A DNA stretch of 64,000 nt from Bacteroidetes bacterium HGW-Bacteroidetes-8. Lineage in GTDB: Bacteria > Bacteroidota > Bacteroidia > Bacteroidales > UBA932. The stretch lies in NCBI GenBank assembly GCA_002840895.1, contig PHCZ01000001.1, positions 1-64,000 on the forward strand, written 5' to 3'. The position numbers were made by a program, and so were the translations under genes. Shown here piece by piece: positions 16,662 through 25,700 of this stretch (position 1 is its first letter; every line of letters begins with the position of its first letter). The notes beneath the pieces were generated by a model, which worked only from the letters and a program-made list of their open reading frames with translations, searched no databases and was not told the origin of the DNA.

Positions 16662-18246
16662 CGCAACTAATTTTATTTAAATCAACATCTGCCCAGGGCT
16701 CCTTTGTTTTGATTCTTAAAGACTCGAAAGCAGCGTAAATGGCACCTGTACTAATAACTACTGGAATAGATGCAAATGCAACCATACCCCAAACAAACCC
16801 GCTGCTCAGGGCCATTGACGCCTCTTGGGTAAAATACTTTCTTTTAATTACCACAACGACCAGGGTTAATAAAAAGAGCAACTGTTGGAATATAATAGCG
16901 TAGATATATGGACTAAACCCTCTTACCGCTTTTTTGGCTGTTGGTATATATGGAATTTCTCTGTTAAAAAGAGATAAAAGGAAACCCAACAGATAGACAG
17001 GCCAGCTTGCAAATTTTAAAACCATCCCCCTCCAGTGGATTCCCCTCTCCTGCTCGGGGTGGCATAGCCATCTCTGAACATAAAGATAAATTGCAAGGCC
17101 AGAAATACCTACTGGTAACCATCTGATAATAAAATCTATAAAATTCATTTTGGCTGGAAGGACTCCAAACCAAATGAAGAGATAGGGGATTATTATAAAG
17201 AGAAACAGAGTGAGCCCGTTTAGATAATATGTCCCGATGGTGAAATAGGAGAGTCTCTGCCAGAATGAGAGACCTTTTCTGTTTGCCGGTAACTCATCAA
17301 ACAACACCTCGTGAACACCTCTGGCCCACTTGAGCTGCTGTTTGGAGAAAGAGCCAAGCTCTTCCGGAACCAACCCTCTGCTCACAATAACCGGGGAGTA
17401 GATAGATTTCCACCCTTTGGCGTGAATCCTGATAGCGGTCACCAAGTCTTCTGCCAGTCCCACACCGTGACCACCCGCAGATTCAAGGGCTGCTCTTCGG
17501 AAAGTGCAGTTTGCACCTATTGCAACAGAGCTGTTGAATCCATACAGACTCATTTGGGTAGGTCCGTAAAAGTTGTAGGTCTGCTCTGCAGCGCCCCTGG
17601 CAGTAAATGAGAGGTGTTGGTTATAGTAGGCCTGTGATACCTGAACATATCCAACCTTTGAATCTTCAAAAAAACCAAGAACTTTGTCAAGAAAACAGGG
17701 GAAAGGTATATGGTCCGGGTCAAGAATCAAAATAAAATCTTCCTTTACCCTTTTTAATGCCTCATTAATCTTTCCTGCTTTAGCTCCGGGAATATCTACA
17801 AGCTCCAACCACACCGCATTGTGTTTCTCGGCCACTCTTGTAAACTCAGGATCTCTGGTGTCGTCAAGCAGATATGTGGTATGCGGGTAGGTTATGTTAT
17901 TGCAGGCCTCCAGCGTCTTCTCAAACATACTTAGTGGTTCCCCGGGAGAGCTGGTTGTGAAGATTGCCACCTTAAGATCTTTGGGCGCGGGCTTTATCTC
18001 AGGTTTTTTTATTTTCAGATAACTTATCCACTGAATAGTAAGCCGAAAAAGACCCCACCATAAAATAACAGAGAGTATAAGATAGAGCGTAATATTCCCG
18101 ATATGCACCTCTCGAAACCACCAGTCAAATAGCGATGCAACACTAAGTACTCCGCAGGAAACCAGCACCCCTGTTATAAATCTGGAGGTGTCCGAAATTG
18201 AAGCCGACTCTCGAAACTGCCAGTAATTATGTCTGTTGCCCTTCAT
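16645..18246 (-). CDS. processive GT2 glycosyltransferase (cellulose-synthase-like)
   Basis: Inner-membrane polysaccharide synthase of 533 residues. Two membrane helices (about 22-75) precede a GT-A domain with YLLDD (127-129), the DPD motif (176-178) and AED (265-267). A QQLKW motif (303-307) is a Lys variant of the processive Q(Q/R)xRW signature. Four or more C-terminal membrane helices follow, the layout of BcsA-like synthases that polymerise and extrude a chain. No PilZ domain is seen, so direct c-di-GMP control is not indicated. It starts 2 bases after the outer-membrane component and overlaps the GH26-like gene. Confidence 0.87.
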   Translation of the reverse strand: MKGNRHNYWQFRESASISDTSRFITGVLVSCGVLSVASLFDWWFREVHIGNITLYLILSVILWWGLFRLTIQWISYLKIKKPEIKPAPKDLKVAIFTTSSPGEPLSMFEKTLEACNNITYPHTTYLLDDTRDPEFTRVAEKHNAVWLELVDIPGAKAGKINEALKRVKEDFILILDPDHIPFPCFLDKVLGFFEDSKVGYVQVSQAYYNQHLSFTARGAAEQTYNFYGPTQMSLYGFNSSVAIGANCTFRRAALESAGGHGVGLAEDLVTAIRIHAKGWKSIYSPVIVSRGLVPEELGSFSKQQLKWARGVHEVLFDELPANRKGLSFWQRLSYFTIGTYYLNGLTLFLFIIIPYLFIWFGVLPAKMNFIDFIIRWLPVGISGLAIYLYVQRWLCHPEQERGIHWRGMVLKFASWPVYLLGFLLSLFNREIPYIPTAKKAVRGFSPYIYAIIFQQLLFLLTLVVVVIKRKYFTQEASMALSSGFVWGMVAFASIPVVISTGAIYAAFESLRIKTKEPWADVDLNKISCDEKTD

Positions 18247-18248
18247 TC

Positions 18249-19577
18249 CTATAAAACATATTTAATCGAAAAATTGGCTTTATTAAGTTTGTAAAAAGCG
18301 AGGTTATTGTATATATAAAATGCAGATAGTGTTATTTTGTCCGATAATTTTAAATCTGCTTTGGCTTCAAACTCCACAGGAGAGAACTTTAGTTTTGAAA
18401 AGTAGGTCTGATATGTACTGATTGAGTTAACCGATTGCTCCCAAAGTGTAGGATTGTCCGACCAGGCTACGAATCCATATACCAACTTTGTGCTAATGCT
18501 AAGAAGTTTACCTCCCTTAATTGTCGCAGAAATAACAGCCGAGTTTATGTATTGATTAATCGGGGAGAAATAGGGATCGTACATACCTTTGAATTGTAAA
18601 CCAACAGATGGGGTGATGTTTTCATTGATATCACTGGCAGGCTTGAAGGTGCTGCTGGTCGAATTTGAAAAATTAAAGGAGTATCCTGCATCTAATCTTA
18701 GATAATCAGACTTTAAGATTGGTGCCAGGAGCCAAAAATATGTTGTATAGACTCTCTCATCTTTTCCGAAATTATTGGAGATGTAAGATAGCTCTGCACG
18801 ATAGTTATCTTTCGAGTTGAATTTTAATGCTCCGGTTACAAAGTTATTCATCAAAGGCTCTTCACTGTGGTAGACACTTTTAAGTGTGTACAGATAGGGC
18901 GTTCGACCTGCTGATAGCTCTAATGTTATTTTTTTAAAAAGCTGTTTTGATACCATCACTCTCCAGGTAAACTCTCTTTTATCTCCAAAATATGATGTGA
19001 GACCACCGGCCTTAAGTTCGAATATGATTTTGGCAGAGTTTAAACCTATTCTATTGGATGCCTCATACCAAAGATAATCCGATGTGCCGTTCCCGTAACT
19101 GCTATTATAGCTCAGGTACCTTAAACTTGCTCCGGGAGAGAAAAGCCAGGAACGATAGATATTGCCTTTAATGTGATAGTTGGATAGACTCATCGGCTGG
19201 TCGTCGCTATTGAACTCATAAGAACTCTCAATTATAGGTGACCTGAAAGCTTTGATCTCGTCCAATAAAATCCTGACGCTACTGTTACCACTATCCCAAC
19301 CCGGAATAAGCTTCAAATTTTTAATTGCAGATTGCTCCCTTCCCCTCCAGTGCTCTACCCAGGCAAGAAACTCTAAAGATTCCGGGGTTGCATTCCGGCT
19401 GTTAAAATCTGCAAGCAGCTTTGCTGCTTTGCCGAACTCCCCTATATAAGCTATCTCTTTTGCCAAAGATAAGGTATCCCTGTTTGTTACCCCCTGTGTG
19501 TAAACCGGAGCTGCTAATGTGAGCAATAAAACAAAGGTCGGCAATATCTGCCTGCAGATAAAAAATATTGTTTTCAT
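18249..19577 (-). CDS. outer-membrane barrel with short N-terminal helical repeat, polysaccharide export candidate
   Basis: A 442-residue exported protein: signal peptide (to about residue 28, VYTQG), a short helical TPR-like segment (about 35-110, with LAKEIAYIGEFGKAAKLLAD), then long stretches of alternating amphipathic strands rich in Tyr, Ser and Asn ending in SIKYVL. The architecture resembles YaiO-type outer-membrane proteins. It is the first gene of a three-gene operon with the GT2 synthase and GH26-like hydrolase. By analogy with BcsC, AlgK/AlgE or PgaA it may be the outer-membrane exit for the polymer. This is inferred from domain order and context. Confidence 0.7.
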   Translation of the reverse strand: MKTIFFICRQILPTFVLLLTLAAPVYTQGVTNRDTLSLAKEIAYIGEFGKAAKLLADFNSRNATPESLEFLAWVEHWRGREQSAIKNLKLIPGWDSGNSSVRILLDEIKAFRSPIIESSYEFNSDDQPMSLSNYHIKGNIYRSWLFSPGASLRYLSYNSSYGNGTSDYLWYEASNRIGLNSAKIIFELKAGGLTSYFGDKREFTWRVMVSKQLFKKITLELSAGRTPYLYTLKSVYHSEEPLMNNFVTGALKFNSKDNYRAELSYISNNFGKDERVYTTYFWLLAPILKSDYLRLDAGYSFNFSNSTSSTFKPASDINENITPSVGLQFKGMYDPYFSPINQYINSAVISATIKGGKLLSISTKLVYGFVAWSDNPTLWEQSVNSISTYQTYFSKLKFSPVEFEAKADLKLSDKITLSAFYIYNNLAFYKLNKANFSIKYVL

Positions 19578-19637
19578 TTGGGTTAGCCTTTACGTGAAAA
19601 TATAAAATTAAACAATTAATAAATAAAAAGGTTAGAT

Positions 19638-19670
19638 ATTGGTTGCTCCTATTAATAATTTGTAATTTTG
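19638..19670 (+). promoter_or_regulatory. probable promoter of the HD-domain gene
   Basis: TAATTTTG at 19663-19670 matches the TAnnTTTG element; ATTG lies 21 bases upstream (19638-19641), slightly longer than the ideal spacing. The ATG follows 43 bases downstream at 19713. Confidence 0.4.
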
Positions 19671-19712
19671 CGTAAAACTTTGATGTACTAACTAAGTAAT
19701 GTTAACATAGAT

Positions 19713-20270
19713 ATGAAAAGCCGTGAATATTATCTGGATCTTCTAAGCAGAAATGTAAATAACCCAAAGATGATTGCCCACTCTCTGGCCTCGGAGGCTG
19801 TTTTGAGAGCGCTGGCGGAGAGGTTGGGCGAGGATGTGGATTTATGGGGAGTTGCAGGCCTTTTGCACGACATAGATGTTGAAATCACAAGTTCAGACCC
19901 CAAACGACACTCTTTGGTTGGGGCAGAGATGCTGGAGGCAGAGGGGCTTCCGCAGGAGCTTGTAGATGCCGTTAAGATGCATAATGAGATGTCAACCGGG
20001 CTTGAGAGATCTAAACGTTTTCAGTATGCTCTTGCTGCCGGAGAGACCGTTACAGGGCTCATATTTGCAACCGCACTTGTACAACCGGATAAAAAGATAT
20101 CCAGCGTTAAGGTAAAATCTGTTGTAAAAAGAATGAAAGAGAAGCTTTTTGCCGCTTCTGTAAACCGGGATACAATAATGGAGTGCGAAAAATTCGGTAT
20201 CCCACTGGACCAATTTGTCGCACTCTCAATTGAGGCATTACTACCTGTTGCCCCGGAGTTCGGGATGTAA
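19713..20270 (+). CDS. HD-domain (HDIG-type) phosphohydrolase
   Basis: A 185-residue cytoplasmic HD-superfamily protein. The metal ligands are visible in order: His in MIAHSLASEAVLRALAE, the HD pair in GLLHDIDVE, a His in DPKRHSLVGAEMLE and the later His in AVKMHNE. The second half (ALAAGETVTGLIFATALVQPDKKI) matches the small HDIG family proteins that are widespread in anaerobes and whose substrate is not established. It is monocistronic and divergent from the polysaccharide operon. Confidence 0.82.
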   Translation: MKSREYYLDLLSRNVNNPKMIAHSLASEAVLRALAERLGEDVDLWGVAGLLHDIDVEITSSDPKRHSLVGAEMLEAEGLPQELVDAVKMHNEMSTGLERSKRFQYALAAGETVTGLIFATALVQPDKKISSVKVKSVVKRMKEKLFAASVNRDTIMECEKFGIPLDQFVALSIEALLPVAPEFGM

Positions 20271-20281
20271 TAACCTAGGAG

Positions 20282-20764
20282 TTATTTACTATCCTGTTGT
20301 AGGATTCTCTCTTTTTGCTTTTCGTACTCCTCTTGTGATATTATTTTTTTATCAAAAAGTTCTCTCAGTTCAAGAAGTTTTTCAACCTTCGTTTTAGAGA
20401 TGTTTTCTATTGCAAGTGGAATCATCTCATAGGTGTGGGTTGGTTTGTACTTCATTGTCCATAGAAACGGTACCCAAACAAACAACCCTCCGATAATGGC
20501 ACCTACATCTGCCGCTTCGTTTCTTGCAAAGGAGGTATAAAAAGGCTCATAACCCTCTTTTTCAAGTCTCACATTAGTCACACTTCCAACTATTTTAGTG
20601 TCAGTGTGCAGATATGGAGTCTTCCCTACAGGCTCTCCGTCGATGTAAATCTTTGCATCCTCGGGCGAGGCATAAATCATTGTTGAACTGGCACAACTGC
20701 TTGCCAAAACAGCGCAAATAAGAACAGATGAGACAATTCTCAAAAGTGGTGATGGTTTTAACAT
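20282..20764 (-). CDS. PEGA-domain lipoprotein with C-terminal SHOCT motif
   Basis: A 160-residue lipoprotein (lipobox LASSC, then ASSTMIY). Residues about 30-75 form a PEGA domain (ASPEDAKIYIDGEPVGKTPY, then the RLEKEGYEPF strand). A hydrophobic segment (AIIGGLFVWVPFLW) follows. The last 35 residues (VEKLLELRELFDKKIISQEEYE) are a SHOCT oligomerisation motif. PEGA proteins are surface or envelope proteins of uncertain role. It converges with the HD gene, with 11 bases between stops. Confidence 0.8.
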   Translation of the reverse strand: MLKPSPLLRIVSSVLICAVLASSCASSTMIYASPEDAKIYIDGEPVGKTPYLHTDTKIVGSVTNVRLEKEGYEPFYTSFARNEAADVGAIIGGLFVWVPFLWTMKYKPTHTYEMIPLAIENISKTKVEKLLELRELFDKKIISQEEYEKQKERILQQDSK

Positions 20765-20844
20765 AAAAAAATATTTTTAGAATCTTGTACTCTTAGACGA
20801 AGAGGGTAGAGAAAATGTTGCAGGTTTTTTATTAAAAGAAGGAA

Positions 20845-21027
20845 TTATACCCCAATATGCTTAAATAGCTCATAAACCATTATTGCAGGCCATACTATTG
20901 CCTTTAGCACCCCAAGGACCCCTGTCCAGAAGCTGGTTGCCTGAATAATAAAATAGATTGCCGCCCCTATGAAGCCAAGTCCGTAAACTGCTCCTGCCGG
21001 TGCCCCTTGTTGGATTTCGTTTTTCAT
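20845..21027 (-). CDS. 60-residue small membrane protein
   Basis: A 60-residue protein with two hydrophobic helices separated by a short loop (YGLGFIGAAIYFIIQATSFW and LGVLKAIVWPAIMVYELF) and a short charged N terminus. It lies 15 bases after truA on the same strand. Small proteins of this pattern are common in Bacteroidota, but I know of no assigned function. Coding status is supported by a clean start, the spacing and the helix pattern. Confidence 0.6.
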   Translation of the reverse strand: MKNEIQQGAPAGAVYGLGFIGAAIYFIIQATSFWTGVLGVLKAIVWPAIMVYELFKHIGV

Positions 21028-21042
21028 AATTAAATAGGTTAG

Positions 21043-21834
21043 TTAATTTATTTGAAATGTTTTATATGGATACTCTATACTATTCAAAAAGAGAGCGTGT
21101 GAGGAGACAGAGCTGCCTGCAGAACCTCTGTCCCTCTTATTTAAAACTTCAAGGAGCCACTCCTCTCTCTCTCTTCCCCGGCCAATCTCCAGCAGGGTTC
21201 CAACAATTGCTCTTACCATATTTCTTAAAAATCTGTTGGCACTTATTGTAAAGCAAAATGTGTAAGGTTGCTCACTGAGGGGTGTCAGATTTAAGGGAGA
21301 GAGTGGCTGCCACTCTGCCCGGGTTACAGTGCAGATATGATTTTTGACATCGGTATGGAGCTTTGCCATTGATGTAAAATCTCTCTCCCCCAGTAACATT
21401 CCTGCAGCCCTGTTCATTGCTTCAATATCCAGCTCGTATGGAAAGAAACAGGAGAATTCATTTAAAAAAGGGTCCTTTTTTGTGTGTACATAATATTTAT
21501 AGGTGCGGCTTACTGCATCAAACCGGGCGTGACAACTGTCAGCAACCTGACAAATGTCATATACAACAATGCCGGAAGGAAGAATGGCATTTATTTTGTA
21601 AAGTAGAAGATGCTGTTCTTTTGTCAGACTGTCATTGCAAGAGTCCAGGTGGGCAACATAATTAATAGCGTGAACACCTGTGTCTGTCCTGCCGGCTCCG
21701 GTTATCTCAACCTTCTCCCGAAGGTAAGCCGAGAAGGCAAACTCCAGATGCTCCTGCACAGATGGGCCGTTTATCTGCCTCTGCCACCCCTTGAATGCAG
21801 AGCCGTTGTAGGATAGTAAAATAAAGAATCGCAT
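21043..21834 (-). CDS. truA: tRNA pseudouridine(38-40) synthase TruA
   Basis: Modifies uridines 38-40 in the tRNA anticodon stem. The catalytic Asp is in GRTDTGVHA (residues about 48-56). The N-terminal YNGSAFKGWQRQ and the central SRTYKYYV, FTSMAKL and FLRNMVRAIVGTLLEIGRG blocks are all classical TruA motifs. Full length at 263 residues. It is divergent from moxR, with a 74-base intergenic region. Confidence 0.96.
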   Translation of the reverse strand: MRFFILLSYNGSAFKGWQRQINGPSVQEHLEFAFSAYLREKVEITGAGRTDTGVHAINYVAHLDSCNDSLTKEQHLLLYKINAILPSGIVVYDICQVADSCHARFDAVSRTYKYYVHTKKDPFLNEFSCFFPYELDIEAMNRAAGMLLGERDFTSMAKLHTDVKNHICTVTRAEWQPLSPLNLTPLSEQPYTFCFTISANRFLRNMVRAIVGTLLEIGRGREREEWLLEVLNKRDRGSAGSSVSSHALFLNSIEYPYKTFQIN

Positions 21835-21908
21835 TATTAACTAAATATCTTAAATTTGTAGGTTGTAGAAACTTTAAGCATAAATACAAAAATACTAAAT
21901 CATTCGAT

Positions 21909-22901
21909 ATGGAAACCGTAAATATCAAAGAGCTAAACGAAAGAATCCAAAAGGAGAGTGCCTTTGTGGATATGATTACGATGGAGATGAACAAGGTGAT
22001 CGTGGGTCAAAAGCATCTGGTAGAGAACCTTATGATAGGGCTTTTGGCAAATGGTCACATACTTCTGGAGGGTGTTCCGGGTCTGGCAAAAACGCTTGCA
22101 ATAAACACACTTGCTTCAATTATGGATGCCAAATTCAGCAGAATTCAGTTTACTCCGGATCTGCTACCGGCCGACCTTATCGGTACCTTAATCTACAGCC
22201 AGAAGAGCGAACAGTTTCAGATAAGAAAAGGTCCCATATTTGCAAATTTTGTATTGGCAGACGAGATCAATCGCTCACCTGCAAAGGTGCAATCTGCTCT
22301 GCTGGAGGCGATGCAGGAGCGTCAGGTAACCATTGGAGATACAAGTTTTAAACTTCCCGAGCCGTTTTTGGTAATGGCAACCCAAAACCCGATTGAACAG
22401 GAGGGGACCTATCCTCTTCCGGAGGCTCAGGTAGACCGTTTTATGCTTAAGGTGGTGGTAAGTTATCCAAAGAAAGAGGAGGAGAAACTTATCATTCGTA
22501 TGAACAACAGCGGAAAGTTTCCGGTTGCAAACAGAGTTCTCAAACCTGAAGATATCTTAAGAGCCAGGGAGGTTGTACGTGAAGTTTATATGGATGAGAA
22601 GATTGAGAAATATATTGTCGATATAGTATATGCAACAAGAACTCCGGAAGATTATAACCTTGGGAAGCTTAAGGAGCTGATCTCCTACGGCTCATCTCCA
22701 AGAGCAAGTATAAACCTGGCTATGGCAGCCAAGGCCTATGCATTTATTAAACGCAGGGGATATGTCATTCCGGAAGATGTTCGTGCAGTATGTTATGAGG
22801 TTCTCAGACACCGCATCGGTCTAACCTATGAGGCAGAGGCAGAGAATATCACAACAGAGAACATCATCACCGAGATAATGAACGCAATTGAGGTTCCATA
22901 G
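21909..22901 (+). CDS. MoxR-family AAA ATPase, first gene of the Bat operon
   Basis: AAA+ ATPase of the MoxR group, thought to act as a chaperone for von Willebrand factor A (VWA) proteins encoded beside it. Walker A is GVPGLAKT and Walker B VLADEINR, followed by the MoxR-specific SPAKVQSALLEAMQE and the sensor region MATQNPIEQEGTYPLPEAQ (about 155-173). Length 330 is typical. It opens an eight-gene, same-strand run to 30101 with short gaps, the classic Bacteroidota moxR-DUF58-bat arrangement. Confidence 0.95.
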   Translation: METVNIKELNERIQKESAFVDMITMEMNKVIVGQKHLVENLMIGLLANGHILLEGVPGLAKTLAINTLASIMDAKFSRIQFTPDLLPADLIGTLIYSQKSEQFQIRKGPIFANFVLADEINRSPAKVQSALLEAMQERQVTIGDTSFKLPEPFLVMATQNPIEQEGTYPLPEAQVDRFMLKVVVSYPKKEEEKLIIRMNNSGKFPVANRVLKPEDILRAREVVREVYMDEKIEKYIVDIVYATRTPEDYNLGKLKELISYGSSPRASINLAMAAKAYAFIKRRGYVIPEDVRAVCYEVLRHRIGLTYEAEAENITTENIITEIMNAIEVP

Positions 22902-22915
22902 TAAAACTCAGCGAT

Positions 22916-23794
22916 ATGTCTAAAGAGTTACTAAAAAAGGTCCGTAAGATAGAGATAAAGACCAGGGGTCTCTCCAGGCAGATATTTGCCGGAGAGTACC
23001 ACTCAGCTTTTAAGGGGAGAGGTATGGCCTTTAGTGAGGTTCGCGAATACCAGTTTGGAGACGATGTCAGGAGTATGGACTGGAATGTCACTGCAAGACT
23101 TAATGCCCCCTATATTAAAGTTTTTGAAGAGGAGAGAGAGCTTACAGTAGTGTTGATGATTGATGTAAGTGGCTCCAGATGGTTTGGCTCCACCACAAAG
23201 ACAAAGAAGGAGCTTATGACAGAGATTGCTGCTGTTCTCTCATTTTCGGCATCAGCAAATAACGACAAAGTTGGGGCGCTCTTTTTTAGCTCAAAGATTG
23301 AGAAGTTTATCCCGCCAAAAAAGGGGAGGAGTCATCTGCTCAGAATAATAAGAGAGCTTATAGAGTTGGAGCCTACAGAGAAGGGTACAGATATCTCGGA
23401 AGCTCTCAGGTTTCTTACCAACGCAATAAAGAAGAGGTGTACTGCCTTCTTACTGTCAGATATGATTGATGTAGGTGAAGATCTAAAACCAAGATATGAA
23501 GATGCTATCAAGATTGCAGCCGGGAGGCACGACCTGTGTGTAATCTCTGTATATGACCCACGCGAGAGAGAGCTGCCGGATGTTGGTCTGCTCAGGATTG
23601 CAGATAGTGAGAGTTCACGCGAGCAGTGGGTAGATACATCGGATAAGAGTGTTAGAGCCCATTTTGCAAAATGGAACAAAGCTGTATTGGATCACACCTC
23701 TCAGCTCTTTCGCAGATATAAGATAGATTCAGTATCTATAGGCACAAATCAGGACTATGTAAAAGGTCTTATAACCCTTTTTAAAACCCGTTAA
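22916..23794 (+). CDS. DUF58 domain protein of the Bat operon
   Basis: A 292-residue DUF58 protein without signal peptide. The family motif GRGMAFSEVREYQFGDDVR-x-MDWN is present (residues about 38-60), followed by a VWA-like fold with the metal site DVSGS (MLMIDVSGSRWFGS in context) and a later DMIDVGEDL loop. In Bat and related loci DUF58 proteins pair with MoxR ATPases. It starts 14 bases after moxR. No membrane segments are seen, so it is probably a peripheral inner-face component. Confidence 0.93.
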   Translation: MSKELLKKVRKIEIKTRGLSRQIFAGEYHSAFKGRGMAFSEVREYQFGDDVRSMDWNVTARLNAPYIKVFEEERELTVVLMIDVSGSRWFGSTTKTKKELMTEIAAVLSFSASANNDKVGALFFSSKIEKFIPPKKGRSHLLRIIRELIELEPTEKGTDISEALRFLTNAIKKRCTAFLLSDMIDVGEDLKPRYEDAIKIAAGRHDLCVISVYDPRERELPDVGLLRIADSESSREQWVDTSDKSVRAHFAKWNKAVLDHTSQLFRRYKIDSVSIGTNQDYVKGLITLFKTR

Positions 23795-23799
23795 AAAAG

Positions 23800-24696
23800 A
23801 TGAGTTACCCAATTAAAGATACCCTTTTAATAGGCGACCAGACAACTCTGCGCTTTAAGACAAAGATTTCGCAGGGAGAGAAATTTATTTTTCCTTCGCC
23901 AGAGAATCCGATAATGAAAGGCCTCGAAATTATTGGAGCCCCTGTAACAGACACATTGAGCAATAAGGAGGGAGTTTTAGAGCTTGAGAGCAGAATAACA
24001 GTCACTTCATTTGACAGCGGATCTTATGCTCTACCCGGGTTTACCGCATATCGTATAAAGAGCGACGGGTCAACAGATACCCTCTTATTTGACGGCGGAA
24101 CTCTGGAGTTTAAAACCATACAGATAGATACCACCTCATTTAAGCCATTTGATGTTAAGGGGCAGATGAACTATCCATATACCTTCAAAGAGGCACTTCC
24201 CTGGATAGGTCTGCTCTTTTTTGTGATTGCTGTAGGTTACGCAATTAGAAGTGCTGTTAAAAACATCAGAGAAAAGAAGAGTATTTTTGGGAAACCTATC
24301 GTTGAAGATCCTGCACATATTGTTGCCTTAAGGGAGCTGGAGAAGATTAGAAACGAAAAGATATGGCTCAAAAATCAGAAGGAGTTCTATACCCGGCTTA
24401 CCGATGCTCTTCGTGGCTATATAGAGAAGAGGTATGGCATTCAGGCAATGGAGCAGACCTCTAACGAAATTCTCAAAGATCTTGCTAAGCAGAAGATGGA
24501 GCCTAAAATTTTCAGTGAACTGTCGGAACTGTTAAACCTCTCTGATCTTGTAAAATTTGCAAAATACATTGCACCGGATCAGGAGTGCGAAAGTTCAATC
24601 CCTGCTGCAGTCAGGTTTGTAAATGCTACATTCCTCGAGCAGATAGAGCAGAGAGATGTTGAAAAATCAAAAGAGATTAATGGAGGAGGGCAATAG
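23800..24696 (+). CDS. Bat-operon protein with one membrane helix (BatD/DUF4381-like), lacking a signal peptide
   Basis: A 298-residue protein with a beta-rich N-terminal half (LLIGDQTTLRFKT, LPGFTAYRI), one membrane helix (about 130-150, ALPWIGLLFFVIAVGYAI) and a helical cytoplasmic tail with FYTRLTDALRGYIEKRYGI, as in proteins between DUF58 and batA in other Bacteroidota. Homologues normally begin with a signal peptide so that the beta domain is periplasmic. Here translation seems to begin directly at MSYPIKDTLL. The same frame is closed by a TAA at 23782-23784, so no upstream extension is available. It may have lost its leader, or the gene may be altered at its 5' end. Confidence 0.75.
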   Translation: MSYPIKDTLLIGDQTTLRFKTKISQGEKFIFPSPENPIMKGLEIIGAPVTDTLSNKEGVLELESRITVTSFDSGSYALPGFTAYRIKSDGSTDTLLFDGGTLEFKTIQIDTTSFKPFDVKGQMNYPYTFKEALPWIGLLFFVIAVGYAIRSAVKNIREKKSIFGKPIVEDPAHIVALRELEKIRNEKIWLKNQKEFYTRLTDALRGYIEKRYGIQAMEQTSNEILKDLAKQKMEPKIFSELSELLNLSDLVKFAKYIAPDQECESSIPAAVRFVNATFLEQIEQRDVEKSKEINGGGQ

Positions 24697-24698
24697 TT

Positions 24699-25685
24699 AT
24701 GTTTTTTGAATACCCGAAACTACTTTTTTTGGAGCTGCTTCTTATTCCTATAGTTGCGCTCTATATATGGAGAGAGATCAGAGGTCAGTCACCATCACTT
24801 TTGGTGTCGTCAATATCTCCGTGGGGAGGTGCCGGCGGTAGATTTAAAAAAATTGCAAGACATCTCCCTTATATTTTAAGGTTTATTGCACTTGCCTCTA
24901 TAATTGTGGCGCTGGCAAGACCTCGCTCATCCCAGGATTTTGAGAGGGTAGATACCGAGGGGATTGATATTATTTTTGCCCTCGACGTCTCTACCAGTAT
25001 GCTTGCAAGAGACTTTAAACCGGACAGGATAAGTGCCGCAAAGGATATTGCTATTGAGTTTATTTCTCAGAGGCCTCGCGACAGAATGGGTGTGGTGGTA
25101 TTTGCCGGAGAGAGCTTTACACAGTGTCCTCTTACAACCGACAGGGCTACCCTAATAAACCTTATGAAAGAGGTTGAGACCGGACTTATAGAGGATGGAA
25201 CAGCAATCGGAAACGGTCTGGCAACCGGAATTGCAAGACTCAAAGATTCTCAGGCAAAAAGCAGGGTTATCATCCTACTCACAGACGGAGTAAACAACAG
25301 AGGAGAGATTGCACCCCTGATGGCAACAGAGATTGCAAAGAGTTACGGTGTAAGGGTCTATACAATTGGGGTCGGAGCTATGGGTGTTGCACCATACCCG
25401 GTTATGACACCATATGGAGTAGAGATACAACAAGTAAAAGTTGAGATAGACGAACCACTACTAAGGCAGATTGCTCAGGAGACCGGAGGAAAGTACTTCA
25501 GAGCAACCGACAACACCAAAATGCTTGAGATCTACAGCGAAATTAATAAGATGGAGACAAGCAGAACTGTGGTGGACTCATTTCCTATATATAAAGAGCT
25601 CTTTATGAAGTACGCCCTTATAGCCCTTGCTGCACTTCTGCTGGAGCTTATGTTGAGAGTCTTTGTTTTAAAGAGATTACCTTAA
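24699..25685 (+). CDS. batA: BatA, VWA-domain inner-membrane protein
   Basis: VWA protein of the aerotolerance (Bat) complex. Two N-terminal membrane helices (about 8-22 and 55-75) flank a basic loop. The VWA domain carries the metal-ion site DVSTS (FALDVSTSMLARDFKPDR) and the TDG loop (ILLTDGVNNRGEI). A third helix ends the protein (YALIALAALLLELML). This is the usual BatA/BatB topology with the VWA domain outside. It starts 2 bases after the preceding stop. Confidence 0.93.
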   Translation: MFFEYPKLLFLELLLIPIVALYIWREIRGQSPSLLVSSISPWGGAGGRFKKIARHLPYILRFIALASIIVALARPRSSQDFERVDTEGIDIIFALDVSTSMLARDFKPDRISAAKDIAIEFISQRPRDRMGVVVFAGESFTQCPLTTDRATLINLMKEVETGLIEDGTAIGNGLATGIARLKDSQAKSRVIILLTDGVNNRGEIAPLMATEIAKSYGVRVYTIGVGAMGVAPYPVMTPYGVEIQQVKVEIDEPLLRQIAQETGGKYFRATDNTKMLEIYSEINKMETSRTVVDSFPIYKELFMKYALIALAALLLELMLRVFVLKRLP

Positions 25686-25700
25686 AGATATTTCATTAAT

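Noticed and set aside
21707-21994. Hydrophobic minus-strand frame spanning the truA/moxR spacer
   Set aside because: It overlaps truA and moxR in other frames and has no promoter or family resemblance.
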